Shown here in pieces: positions 56,607-64,000 of a stretch of 64,000 nt of DNA. Numbering within the stretch: position 1 is the first letter of the stretch; every line of letters begins with the position of its first letter. The notes below the pieces were generated by a model, which saw only the letters and a program-made list of their open reading frames with translations, did no database searches and had not been told where the DNA came from. The position numbers and the translations under genes are program-made. Source of the DNA: Methylobacterium tardum (GTDB lineage Bacteria; Pseudomonadota; Alphaproteobacteria; Rhizobiales; Beijerinckiaceae); assembly GCF_023546765.1 (NCBI RefSeq), contig NZ_CP097484.1:248001-312000 (forward strand), read 5' to 3'.

Positions 56607-57063
56607 ATGGCCGAGCCCGCGCTCCTGCCCGGCAACCGATTCCGCGTATCGCGGCTCCGGCTCGCCGCTGGCCTACCACTTCATCTGCCTCGCCACCTCA
56701 ATCACCCTGACGCTGACCAACAGCTACGAGGATGCCACGGTGGCCGATTGCGACGACCCGACCGGCATCCCGGACCGCAAGAGCGTGCTGACCTCGCGCT
56801 CCTGGGGTGGGCGAATCGCCGGGCAGGCCGACGAGTTCCGCGCCGACGCCACCAGTGACGAGGCGGTGCCCTACCGGTTCCGGATCGACCCGAAGGACGG
56901 CGTCGGGGCCGGCGCGTGGTCGGGTCGGGTGTTCGTGGAGAACTTCGAGATCACGAAGGCCAACAACGGCACCGTGAATTTCACCAGCCAGTTCCGGGGC
57001 GACGGTCCGCTCGCCTGGGGGCCCTGGACGTGTGCGGGCCTGAGACCGGCCGCACCCTGGTGA
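56607..57063 (+). pseudogene. Phage tail tube/major tail protein, frameshifted
   Basis: GAGAGGAGACC precedes the ATG. The frame starts MAEPALLPGNRFRVSR. After about 56652 the sense continues in the +1 frame as SGSPLAYHFICLATSITLTL, then YEDATVADCDDPTGIPDRKS, and ends WGPWTCAGLRPAAPW. The composition and position (before the chaperones and tape measure) match TP901-1/GTA-type tail tube proteins. One extra base near 56652-56655 explains the break. Its TGA overlaps the GTG of the next gene (GTGA). Confidence 0.7.
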
Positions 57064-57472
57064 CGGCCGACTTCGCCGGGCGGCCGTGCCGCTTCCAGCT
57101 GCGGCTCGGCGAGATGACCGAGCTGGAGCGGCTGTGCGGGGCCGGGATCGGGGCGATCTTCATGCGGCTCGGCACGCACCAGTTCTCGCACCGGGACGTG
57201 TGGGACACGATCCGCCTCGGGCTGGAGGGCGGCGGCATGAGCGGGATCGCGGCCTCTGCGCTGGTGCTGCACTATCAGGACGATCCGCTGATGGATCACC
57301 TGCCACTGGCGGCCGGATCGTGGCGGCGGCGGTCAACGGCGTGCCGCAGGCGGGCGACGCGGCGGGAAACGCCGCGGCCGAGGGGGAGGGGACAGCCGAC
57401 CCGCCGACCTCTCGGTCTTCTACGGCGCCGGGGCGGTCGCGGGCTTCGCGCCGGAGGAGGTCCGCCGGATGA
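57060..57472 (+). pseudogene. GTA-gp10-like tail assembly protein, frame change near its end
   Basis: It starts with GTG overlapping the tail-tube stop: MTADFAGRPCRFQLRLGEMT, then ELERLCGAGIGAIFMRLGTH and FSHRDVWDTIRLGLEGGG, the pattern of gene-transfer-agent family tail assembly proteins. The sense moves from frame 0 to the -1 frame at about 57311-57316 (LAA, then IVAAAVNGVPQAGDAAGN). That needs one missing base. In the -1 frame it reaches a stop at 57472. The 5' end and GTGA coupling are well supported; the 3' end is not. Confidence 0.6.
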
Positions 57473-57597
57473 CGCTGGCCGAGTGGCACGTCATCGTGGC
57501 GGCCTTCATCGCCGCCCACGGGCCGCCGGAAGCGGGGGGCAGCGCGGACGAGTTCCTGGCGGTGCTGGCGGAGGAGATGGCGGCGGGGCGAGCGTGA
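57403..57597 (+). CDS. Tail assembly chaperone C-terminal part (TAC-like), no own start
   Basis: This frame reads ADLSVFYGAGAVAGFAPEEV, then RRMTLAEWHVIVAAFIAAHG and ends LAVLAEEMAAGRA. It resembles the short tail-assembly chaperones (GTA gp10.1/TAC type) with a small helical AEW-containing domain. No start codon precedes it in frame, and the preceding chaperone reads in the adjacent frame across AGGGGGAGGGG (57381-57391), so it may be expressed by -1 slippage, as in lambda gpG-T, or the sequence may contain an indel. Confidence 0.5.
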   Translation, partial: ADLSVFYGAGAVAGFAPEEVRRMTLAEWHVIVAAFIAAHGPPEAGGSADEFLAVLAEEMAAGRA

Positions 57598-57641
57598 CAG
57601 ATGGCACCAACATCGAGAAGCGGGTTCCATTACTGTATTGA
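57594..57641 (+). pseudogene. Severed start of a gene coupled to the tail chaperone
   Basis: GTG at 57594 overlaps the chaperone TGA (GTGA), the same coupling used by its neighbours. It reads MTDGTNIEKRV, then departs into VPLLY and stops after 15 codons, exactly where the base composition becomes AT-rich. The opening resembles phage tape-measure or tail-protein starts, but ten residues are too few to be sure. The rest of the gene is missing. Confidence 0.4.
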
Positions 57642-57666
57642 CACGAGTCAATTGATGAGACTTACT
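57638..57666 (+). promoter_or_regulatory. Candidate promoter and operator of the inserted membrane-protein gene
   Basis: TTGACA at 57638-57643 is a perfect -35 hexamer. A weak -10 (CTTACT, 57661-57666) follows at 17-nt spacing. TTGAC-ACGA-GTCAA (57638-57651) is a perfect inverted repeat covering the -35, the geometry of a repressor site. It lies 55-80 nt before the ATG at 57721, in an AT-rich stretch unlike the phage genes. Confidence 0.4.
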
Positions 57667-57720
57667 GCATTCTTCCCCGAAGATCTGAGTTCATTGCTCT
57701 TCGGCCGCCGGGAGGGGTCC

Positions 57721-59553
57721 ATGATTGATTTCCCTCAAATACTATTCGGCGTTCCAGTGCCGTGGCTACAGACGGCAATACTCAATTACTGGATCGTAGC
57801 AGTCGGTGTAATCGCCTTATTCTTCTTCGGTAGTTATCACTTCAACACTCCAAATTACGCTTTGAGTGGCGGTTCGGAACGAGCTGCGGGCCCATCTACT
57901 CTGGATCCAGCCATATCCAGGATTAATGGCTTGGCGCCACCAAAATACACGACAACGCGCTCTCAATATCAAAGGTTTATGCTCAAATATGTCATAATGC
58001 TCGAAACGGCTTTCGTCGTGATGACCTTCTCACCGGAAGTGGTCAAATCAATTTACTATTTATCCGGCGCCAGCGTTCCAACAGGACAAATTCATTTTCC
58101 AGAAACTGTCACTGAGAGGGCAATTTGGTCGCTATTTATTTTGACCGGTCTTTTGACTTCTTTTCCGGTATTCAGGCAGGTTGACGGGTTCATCCTTCGC
58201 GCACTCCACAAAGGCGCGAATGTGCCAACTGGCGTGGAGCAGACGGCTCAGTACTTATTGATCGTCGAATATGAGCCGAACCAGACGATTGGTAGCGATA
58301 TCTTTACCGGCATTCGAACCCACCATTTTCGCGAAGTGATAGCCGAACGGGAAACGGGCTCCCTGGAGCGGACATGGTTCGAACTGCGTTGCATTCGTGA
58401 GAGCGTCAAAAAATACGTCCTGAACTGCCCGATACCCCTGCTTCAGAGCATCATCCAATCAGACATCGATGACGCGGGACAACGTGTCGACAATCTTCGA
58501 GATCAAATCTTCAATTACTTTCAGCAGCAGGACAAAGTTCTCCCGGACTACGTGGAGAACATAGATGATTTCCTGATGAGTCAGATCGATAAGCCCGAGA
58601 TCCAGGAATTCACCGCTCAGAGGCGTGCATTCCTGGCGGAGGTTCAAGCCCTGAAGCTACGATTTTGCAGGCTGTGTACGCTGGCCGTTTTCGCGGTCGA
58701 GCAACGTCCGGAGCGGATAGACATGAGGCTCAAAAGCCTCGGCTTCGGTGTTGAAGTGACTTATCTCCCACGATGGCATTGGGAGGCTATTTTCATCGTC
58801 GGTCTTTGCGTCATTCTATCGACTCTAATACCAAGTTTTATTTATGCGGCAAGCGTCGACAATCTCGGTTTTAGCGTTCCGGCGCAGTACCGAGCCTATG
58901 TGCCCGTCGATCCCAAGCAGGTTGTCATGTGGGCCCTCATGGCCGCGGCCCTCCATACTTTGGCCGTCGTCGTCGCCCTCGCTGTGAAGCGCTTCTATGC
59001 TCCGAAGCATGCGCATGGGGGAACTTCGGATGCCCCGGAAAATGAGATTTGCGCAGCTGTTTCCTATATGATCTGCCTGACGATTCAGATCGCATTTGTC
59101 ATGATGTCGGGCAATCCGGCTCGGATCGCATTCGCCTGGGCCTTGCTTCCTGCAATCACGGGCTACTTCACCGGCAAGTACATCGATAAATCCAGGTTGA
59201 AACGTCCCCTGTCGCATCTCCGGTCCTGGAAGCAAGCGGGCGTCACCGGTGCAGCAAGCTTCCTTGCGAGCATCGTCACCCTGGTACACGGCTTCCAGAT
59301 CGCGGCTATCCATCCCATCGTCTACATCTTCATCTTGTACGCAACGGTCGTTGCGGCTTCGATCGGCTTCGCCATCGGCGAGTCGTTTCAGCGGACTTAC
59401 AGCCACAGCAAATGGACTGAGGATCCCGCTGTTAATCCGGACATACTCGGAAGATCTGATAGGAAGGTGATCGGTGATCTGATCATCCAGAGATGGACCG
59501 AGCCGGCGACGCAGAACGCAAGGTTAAACCTGGCACAAGGTGCGGGGATTTAG
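57721..59553 (+). CDS. Large polytopic membrane protein of unknown function, inserted in the phage tail module
   Basis: A 610-aa protein, preceded by GGGAGGGGTCC, which fixes this start over the ATG at 57601. Predicted spans: about 20-40, 78-98 and 128-146, then a soluble domain of about 200 residues (150-355) with a charged helical part (QSDIDDAGQRVDNLRDQIFN), then six more at about 355-378, 400-420, 440-460, 465-482, 500-520 and 525-548. The C-terminal tail is polar. The DNA is near 50% GC against about 70% around it, with non-host codon use, so it was acquired separately. No family or catalytic motif is recognised. It may be a prophage-carried cargo (moron) gene for host modification or phage exclusion; that is inference. 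Confidence 0.85.
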   Translation: MIDFPQILFGVPVPWLQTAILNYWIVAVGVIALFFFGSYHFNTPNYALSGGSERAAGPSTLDPAISRINGLAPPKYTTTRSQYQRFMLKYVIMLETAFVVMTFSPEVVKSIYYLSGASVPTGQIHFPETVTERAIWSLFILTGLLTSFPVFRQVDGFILRALHKGANVPTGVEQTAQYLLIVEYEPNQTIGSDIFTGIRTHHFREVIAERETGSLERTWFELRCIRESVKKYVLNCPIPLLQSIIQSDIDDAGQRVDNLRDQIFNYFQQQDKVLPDYVENIDDFLMSQIDKPEIQEFTAQRRAFLAEVQALKLRFCRLCTLAVFAVEQRPERIDMRLKSLGFGVEVTYLPRWHWEAIFIVGLCVILSTLIPSFIYAASVDNLGFSVPAQYRAYVPVDPKQVVMWALMAAALHTLAVVVALAVKRFYAPKHAHGGTSDAPENEICAAVSYMICLTIQIAFVMMSGNPARIAFAWALLPAITGYFTGKYIDKSRLKRPLSHLRSWKQAGVTGAASFLASIVTLVHGFQIAAIHPIVYIFILYATVVAASIGFAIGESFQRTYSHSKWTEDPAVNPDILGRSDRKVIGDLIIQRWTEPATQNARLNLAQGAGI

Positions 59554-59699
59554 ATCTTCCAAATGCTTCCCCGAGGGAGGTGCTGAAAGCTCGCGCGCAC
59601 GCCAGAGTTCGTCTCTCCAGATCAGCTCAGTGTCATAGAGGACGCGCACCCATAGATCTGATGCTTCGGCGCGCTGGCCGCATAACCACCTCGCGAACC

Positions 59700-59722
59700 G
59701 CTGGCACCCGTCGGGTGCCAGC
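59700..59722. terminator. Perfect 10-bp hairpin after the inserted gene
   Basis: GCTGGCACCC-GTC-GGGTGCCAGC pairs over ten bases with a 3-nt loop, 147 nt after the cargo gene stop and 66 nt before the tape measure start. There is no T tract, so it may act as a transcription roadblock, RNA stabiliser or Rho-assisted terminator that separates the cargo transcript from the tail genes. The rest of 59554-59788 holds no convincing gene. Confidence 0.5.
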
Positions 59723-59788
59723 AACGGCCCGTGTCGAATCGCGCCAGGTCTTCCGTGCACAGCTGCTCCTTCAACGGAGCTAGAGAGG

Positions 59789-62113
59789 ATGGCCGAACCG
59801 CTCGTCATCGCCTTCGCGGCCGACACGTCCCGCGCCCAGAGCGCGATGGCGACGCTGGCGTCCCAGATCGTCGGCAATATGACGTCGATCGGCGTCGCCA
59901 TGTCGGGCGGCGCCGCCAACAGCAACACCTTCGGCGCGTCCCTCCAGGGCCTCGCCACCAACGCCCAGCGCGCCGCCGCCGCCGTCAGCCAGGACGTGCG
60001 GTCCATCGCCTCCGCCACGGCGAATGCCGCCACCGCCGACAGGGCCACGCTGGAGGGCGTCGTCCGCGCCTTCACGGGCGCGGCCGCCGCCTCGAACACC
60101 GCCGGCGCCGCTGCCCGCACCGGCCTGTCGGCCACCTCCGGCGCGGTCTCGGGCGTGGCCGCCCAGATCCCGTCGCTCAACACGCTGCTCGCCGCCTTCC
60201 TGGGCTTCGAGGCCGCCAAGCTCGTCTTCGACAGCGTCACCGCCTCGATCGAGGCCGCGCGCGCGCATATCGCCGACTTCGTCCGGATCGGCCGCGAGGC
60301 CGAGAAGGCCGGCGTGGGCACCGGCTTCTTCCAGCGCGCCACCCTGGACGCGGACAAGTTCGGCCTCACCGTCGAGCAGATGGTCGCCGCGCTCCAGCAC
60401 GCCCGGGCCGCGAGCGAGGTCCGGATCGGGGAGGGCAAGGACGGTGCGAACGCCGCGGCGATGGACGGGCGCCTGACCCAGAATGTCCGGGCCGGCAACC
60501 TCTCGGCCGCCGACAAGGCGGGCTTCGACGCCGCCGAGACGCAGGAAGCCAAGATCCGGGCGATGCTCGACCTGATCGACAAGCTCCGGGCCGATCAGCG
60601 CGACCTCGCGGCCTTCGACCTCGCCGGTCATTTCTTCGGGCCCGATTTCGAGCGCCAGCTGCGCAGCGGCGTCGACCTGACCGATCAGCTGCGCGAGACC
60701 CTCGACAGCAGCAGCACGACGGTGGCCGGCGTGCGCATCGTCGGCGCGGACGAGGTCGAGCGCGCCCGGCTGCTCGACGCCAAGGCGAAGGACATCGCCG
60801 ACACCTTCGCCACCGCGCTCGCCCCGATCCAGCACGACATCTCGAACGCGGTGCTCGACACCTACCAAGCCTTCCTCGACGTCGAGCGGGTGATCGCCCG
60901 GGTCGTGCAGATCGCCGTGAACCTCTACGAAACCGTCACCGGCATGGTCGGCAAGGTGCGCGAGCTGGTCGGGTCGATCCCCGGGATCGGCAAGATGCTC
61001 ACGGCGGGCAACCCGCTCACCTTCCTCCAGGAGGCCGGCCGCGCCACCGGCCTTGTCGATCCGGAGACCCAGGGGCCGCCGGCGCCACTCGCCATCAAGG
61101 TCCGGCCCAAGGGGCCCGACCGCTCGGCGGTGCTGCCAGCGCTGCACGCGCACAAGGGTCGGGGCGGCTCCGAGGCCGAGAGCCTCGACGCGGTCGAGAC
61201 CCTGGTCAAGCAGCTGGAGAAGGCTCGCGACACCGCGAAGGCCGAGCTGGACACCGTCGGCAAGACCAACGTCGAGCGCGAGAAGGCGGTGGCTCTGGCC
61301 AAGGCCGAGGCCGCCGCCCGGGAGGATGCCAAGCGCGGCAAGCGGGCGAATCCGGCCCTCGGCGACGACGAGCGCAGCCGGGTCCTGTCGGCCGCCGAGG
61401 CCATGCAACACTACCGGGACGCCACCGAGAACGCCCAGCAGGCCCTGCGCCAGAGCGCCGAGGCGGCGCGGTTCTTCGCGCAGGCTGCCGCCGACGGGCT
61501 CACGGAGGCAATCGTCAACGGCAAGTCGTTCGCCTCGGTGCTGGCCGACATCGCCGAGCAGCTGGAGCGCTCGATGCTGTCCGGGCTCCTGACCGGCACC
61601 GGGCCGCTCGCCGGCCTGCTCGGCACCGCGCCGCTGGCGAGCGCCGGGCCGAACGCCGCCGGCGGGCTCCTGGGCAACCTGTTCGGCGGCCTCGCCGGCG
61701 GCGGAGCCGGCAGGGCCGGCGCAGGTGGGGTGCTTCCGGGGCCGCCCGCATCGGGCGCGACCCTCGACCTGGCCGGCGACTCGCCGATGGGCCTGCTCGG
61801 CACGCTGTTCGGCGGCCTGTTCCGGGCCAATGGCGGCCCGGTCGCCGCCGGCCAGCCGGTCACGGTCGGCGAGATGGGCCGCGAGCTGTTCGTGCCGCAG
61901 ACCAACGGCACGATCGTGCCGATCGCCCCCGGCGCCGCCTCCGGCCCGCAGAGCGTCGACAACAGCCGGAGCTACACGATCGACGCGCGCGGCGCGCAGG
62001 CCGGCGTCGCCGAGCAGATCACCGCGGCGCTCGGCGCCTACGACCGGGGCCTGAGCCGCACCCTCGCGGCGCGCAGCGCCGTCGCCAGTCGGCGCTACGG
62101 CACGGGGCGGTGA
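59789..62113 (+). CDS. Phage tail tape measure protein
   Basis: A 774-aa protein, Ala-rich and mostly coiled-coil, starting MAEPLVIAFAADTSRAQSAM with GAGAGG upstream. It sets tail length and helps DNA ejection. Hydrophobic patches lie at about 130-150 and 640-690. The C-terminal motif FRANGGPVAAGQPVTVGEMG, then RELFVPQTNGTIVP, is characteristic of GTA-like and siphophage tape measure or tail proteins. It is intact, unlike its neighbours. The 774 residues would suit a short to medium siphovirus or GTA-type tail. Confidence 0.85.
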   Translation: MAEPLVIAFAADTSRAQSAMATLASQIVGNMTSIGVAMSGGAANSNTFGASLQGLATNAQRAAAAVSQDVRSIASATANAATADRATLEGVVRAFTGAAAASNTAGAAARTGLSATSGAVSGVAAQIPSLNTLLAAFLGFEAAKLVFDSVTASIEAARAHIADFVRIGREAEKAGVGTGFFQRATLDADKFGLTVEQMVAALQHARAASEVRIGEGKDGANAAAMDGRLTQNVRAGNLSAADKAGFDAAETQEAKIRAMLDLIDKLRADQRDLAAFDLAGHFFGPDFERQLRSGVDLTDQLRETLDSSSTTVAGVRIVGADEVERARLLDAKAKDIADTFATALAPIQHDISNAVLDTYQAFLDVERVIARVVQIAVNLYETVTGMVGKVRELVGSIPGIGKMLTAGNPLTFLQEAGRATGLVDPETQGPPAPLAIKVRPKGPDRSAVLPALHAHKGRGGSEAESLDAVETLVKQLEKARDTAKAELDTVGKTNVEREKAVALAKAEAAAREDAKRGKRANPALGDDERSRVLSAAEAMQHYRDATENAQQALRQSAEAARFFAQAAADGLTEAIVNGKSFASVLADIAEQLERSMLSGLLTGTGPLAGLLGTAPLASAGPNAAGGLLGNLFGGLAGGGAGRAGAGGVLPGPPASGATLDLAGDSPMGLLGTLFGGLFRANGGPVAAGQPVTVGEMGRELFVPQTNGTIVPIAPGAASGPQSVDNSRSYTIDARGAQAGVAEQITAALGAYDRGLSRTLAARSAVASRRYGTGR

Positions 62114-62116
62114 ACC

Positions 62117-62697
62117 GTGCCGATCTTCGACGCGGCCGGGGCGGCCGCGCTCGCCGGCGCGACCATCACGGCCGAGATCCTGGCGTTCTTCGACTTCCGC
62201 GACCGGCCGCAGCGCGTCCATGCCGGGTTCGGCACGCTCCGGGCCGGGGGCCAGACCTGCAGGGCCTGGGCGGCCTGGGCGCCGTCTCCGACATCGAGAG
62301 CCCGGTCGGCGGCCTCGCCCCGCTCGTCACCTTCACCCTCTCGGGCGTCGGGCCCGCGATCGCCGCCGACGTGGTCGACGCCCGCACGCAGGTGAAGGGC
62401 CGGGATTGCACGCTCTATCTGCAGCTCTACGGCGCGGACCTCGCGCCGCTCGGCGGCCTCTACACCCTCTACCGCGGCATCATGGACCGCCTGACCCACA
62501 CCGCATCCGGACCCGACAGCTGGACCGCCCAGCTCACCGCCGAGACCCGCTTCGCCCGCCGGGGCCTGCCGCCCTTCGGCAACCTCACCCACGCCGACCA
62601 GCAGCGTCGCCACCCCGGCGACGACGGCCTGTTCGACATCGCCCAGATGGTCAACCGGAGGCGCCCGTGGAACCCCGAGATCCCCGAGAAGAGCTGA
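62117..62697 (+). pseudogene. Phage tail protein, frameshifted
   Basis: It starts with GTG 3 nt after the tape measure stop: MPIFDAAGAAALAGATITAE then ILAFFDFRDRPQRVHAGFGT. After about 62258 the sense lies in the -1 frame: QGLGGLGAVSDIESPVGGLA, VDARTQVKGRDCTLYLQLYG and TYSLYRG-type turns, ending WNPEIPEKS. One missing base in ACCTGCAGG restores a single frame. It sits where GTA gp12/gp13-like distal tail proteins lie. The family is not assigned. Confidence 0.7.
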
Positions 62698-63071
62698 GTG
62701 TCTTCCTGCGCGCCATGGTCCGGGCCGACTTCGCCTGGGGCCTCTGCGACTGCGCCCTGACCATGGCCGACTGGTGCCGGCGCGCCCGCGGGGTCGACCC
62801 GGCCGCGCCCCTGCGCGGGCGCTACCGCACGGCGCGCGGCGCGGCGCGCGCCGTCCTCCGACGCGGCGGGTTCGAGGCTGCGGTTTGCGCGCTGATGGAT
62901 GCGGCCGGATTCGCCCCGACCGACGCGCCGCGCCCCGGCGATGTCGGCCTCGTCGCGCACCCGGAGGTCGGTCCCGCCTGCGCGATCCGCTGCGCGCTGG
63001 GCTGGGCCGTGAAGGGGCAAGCCGGCGTGGCGCTCGGCGCCTTCCCGACCCGCGCGGCCTGGCGCCTCTGA
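62667..63071 (+). CDS. DUF6950-like phage tail-associated protein
   Basis: A 134-aa protein from a GTG preceded by GGAGG, overlapping the previous gene's end by 31 nt. FLRAMVRADFAWGLCDCALT carries a Cys-containing active-site-like motif, and MADWCRRARGVDPAAPLRGR follows, as in the DUF6950/NlpC-like proteins found in tail modules between the distal tail and tip genes. It may process peptidoglycan or tail proteins; no His partner was confirmed. Its TGA overlaps the ATG of the next gene. Confidence 0.75.
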   Translation: MEPRDPREELSVFLRAMVRADFAWGLCDCALTMADWCRRARGVDPAAPLRGRYRTARGAARAVLRRGGFEAAVCALMDAAGFAPTDAPRPGDVGLVAHPEVGPACAIRCALGWAVKGQAGVALGAFPTRAAWRL

Positions 63072-64000
63072 TGCCGGCCGCGATCGGCGTCGCGATCCTG
63101 GGCGAGGTCGGGCTCGACGTCATCATCGGCTCGACCCTCGCGGGCGTCTCGGCGGAGACGCTCGTGGGCTACGCCGCCCTGACGGTCGGCACGATCGGGC
63201 TGCAATACGGCGCCCAGGCGCTGCTCGGCGGCGAGAAGCGCGCCGACCACCAGATCACCGTCCGGCAGGCGGTGGCGCCGCGCCGCCGCGTCCTCGGTCA
63301 GGCCAAGCTCGGCGGCGTGATCTTCGCGCTGGAAACGCTGAAGTACAACGACACCAACAAGGTCCTGTACCGCGGCGCGGTCCACTGCGTCGGGCCGGTC
63401 GCGATCCTGCAATACTGGCTCGGCGACGTGAAGACCGGCCTCGCCGCCGGACCCGGCGGCAGCGTCCCGGACAGCGTCTACCAGGGCAAGATCGTGATCG
63501 AGGCCCATGCCGGCACCGACGACCAGCCGGCCTCGTCCGCCCTGCTGAAGCTGCCCTACTGGAGCGCGAGCAAGCGTCTCGCCGGCCTGTGCTACAGCGT
63601 CGTGGTCGCCACGCCACTCAAGAAGGGCAGCCAGATCTTCCCCGAGGGCGCACCGGACGTGCGCCTGCTGGTCGCCGGGGCGCCCTCCTACGATCCCCGC
63701 TCGGGGGCCACTGCCTACACCGACAACGCCGCCATCGTCCTGCTCGACTACCTGACCCATGCCAGCGGCTACGGGCTGGCGCTCGCCGGGATCGACCTCG
63801 CCAGCTTCGCCGCCCTGGCCGATGTCTGCGACGAGCCGGTGGCATTGGTCGTGCCGGACCCGAACGGCGCCACCGCCGAGATGCGCTACCGGTCCTGGGG
63901 CGCCTACGATTGCGCCGAGGTGCTGGCCCGGCCTGGGATCTGGCCTGGGAAGGGCAGCGCCCGCCGATGCCCGACACGTGGACCTGAGGCGCGCGACCAT
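63071..64000 (+). CDS. Phage tail tip/host specificity protein, 5' part
   Basis: It starts at the ATG overlapping the previous stop (TGATG) and remains open to the window edge. MPAAIGVAILGEVGLDVIIG and AETLVGYAALTVGTIGLQYG are the hydrophobic, Gly-rich opening typical of J-like tail tip proteins; then ITVRQAVAPRRRVLGQAKLG and RYRSWGAYDCAEVLA. The final 25 residues turn Arg/Pro-rich, and another frame looks no better, so a further indel near 63935 is possible. At least 310 aa are seen. Confidence 0.7.
   Translation, partial: MPAAIGVAILGEVGLDVIIGSTLAGVSAETLVGYAALTVGTIGLQYGAQALLGGEKRADHQITVRQAVAPRRRVLGQAKLGGVIFALETLKYNDTNKVLYRGAVHCVGPVAILQYWLGDVKTGLAAGPGGSVPDSVYQGKIVIEAHAGTDDQPASSALLKLPYWSASKRLAGLCYSVVVATPLKKGSQIFPEGAPDVRLLVAGAPSYDPRSGATAYTDNAAIVLLDYLTHASGYGLALAGIDLASFAALADVCDEPVALVVPDPNGATAEMRYRSWGAYDCAEVLARPGIWPGKGSARRCPTRGPEARDH

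Noticed and set aside
59524..59788. Minus-strand extension ending in a Trp/Arg-rich segment that vaguely resembles a transposase tail
   Set aside because: No DDE or other motif, no inverted repeats or target duplications, and the frame is continuous with a tape-measure shadow.
59780..62221. 813-codon minus-strand frame opposite the tape measure gene
   Set aside because: Low-complexity Gly/Arg/Val composition with no domain; the plus strand encodes a recognisable tape measure protein.

Overview
This 64 kb window is high-GC DNA from an alphaproteobacterium, most probably Methylobacterium or a close relative. That placement is an inference from the coding style, the fabB-fabI pair, the ubiE-ubiB pair, a ComF gene next to an NDUFAF5-like methyltransferase, several methyl-accepting chemotaxis proteins, a sorbosone-dehydrogenase-like lipoprotein and DUF2336/DUF6880 proteins. 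No rRNA is present. There are three tRNA genes: Lys-CTT, Cys-GCA and Asn-GTT.

From 1 to about 20 kb the content is mostly housekeeping. It holds type II fatty-acid synthesis (fabB, fabI), a DUF427/methyltransferase pair, comF, a GNAT acetyltransferase, the ZapE ATPase coupled to a large hybrid histidine kinase, ubiquinone synthesis (ubiE, ubiB), leucine synthesis (leuB; leuA behind a probable leucine-rich leader and attenuator hairpin), a Tat-exported beta-carbonic anhydrase, and tRNA-Lys. From 20 to 43 kb the content is accessory and envelope-related: a thioesterase, a TetR regulator next to an RND efflux pair, a chemoreceptor, many small secreted or membrane proteins, a PQQ-type sugar dehydrogenase with a DUF2231 partner, DoxX, an esterase, an HD hydrolase, a PRC-barrel protein, an EamA transporter, a nitroreductase with a flavin-reductase-like protein, a lytic transglycosylase and a DUF2336 protein. 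From 43 to 56 kb come a GH15 glucoamylase, an acyl-CoA dehydrogenase, an OmpR/EnvZ pair, two more chemoreceptors, and arginase translationally coupled to an orphan ureD.

From tRNA-Asn (56134-56209) to the window end lies a degenerate prophage-like block. A 3' fragment of a tyrosine integrase abuts the tRNA. It is joined directly to the 3' end of another phage gene and then to a GTA-like tail module: tail tube, tail-assembly chaperones, tape measure, tail protein, DUF6950-like protein and tip protein. Between the chaperones and the tape measure sits a markedly AT-richer gene (57721-59553) for a large unrecognised polytopic membrane protein. It has its own candidate promoter/operator upstream and a perfect hairpin downstream. 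A gene start coupled to the chaperone is cut off after about ten codons at its left edge. This cargo gene is the best candidate in the window for an undescribed function.

At least five genes (ubiB, a chemoreceptor, the GH15 enzyme, the tail tube and a tail protein) are split by single-base frame changes in GC-rich runs, and one or two more are suspected. Because both essential-type and phage genes are affected, consensus indel errors are as likely as true decay.
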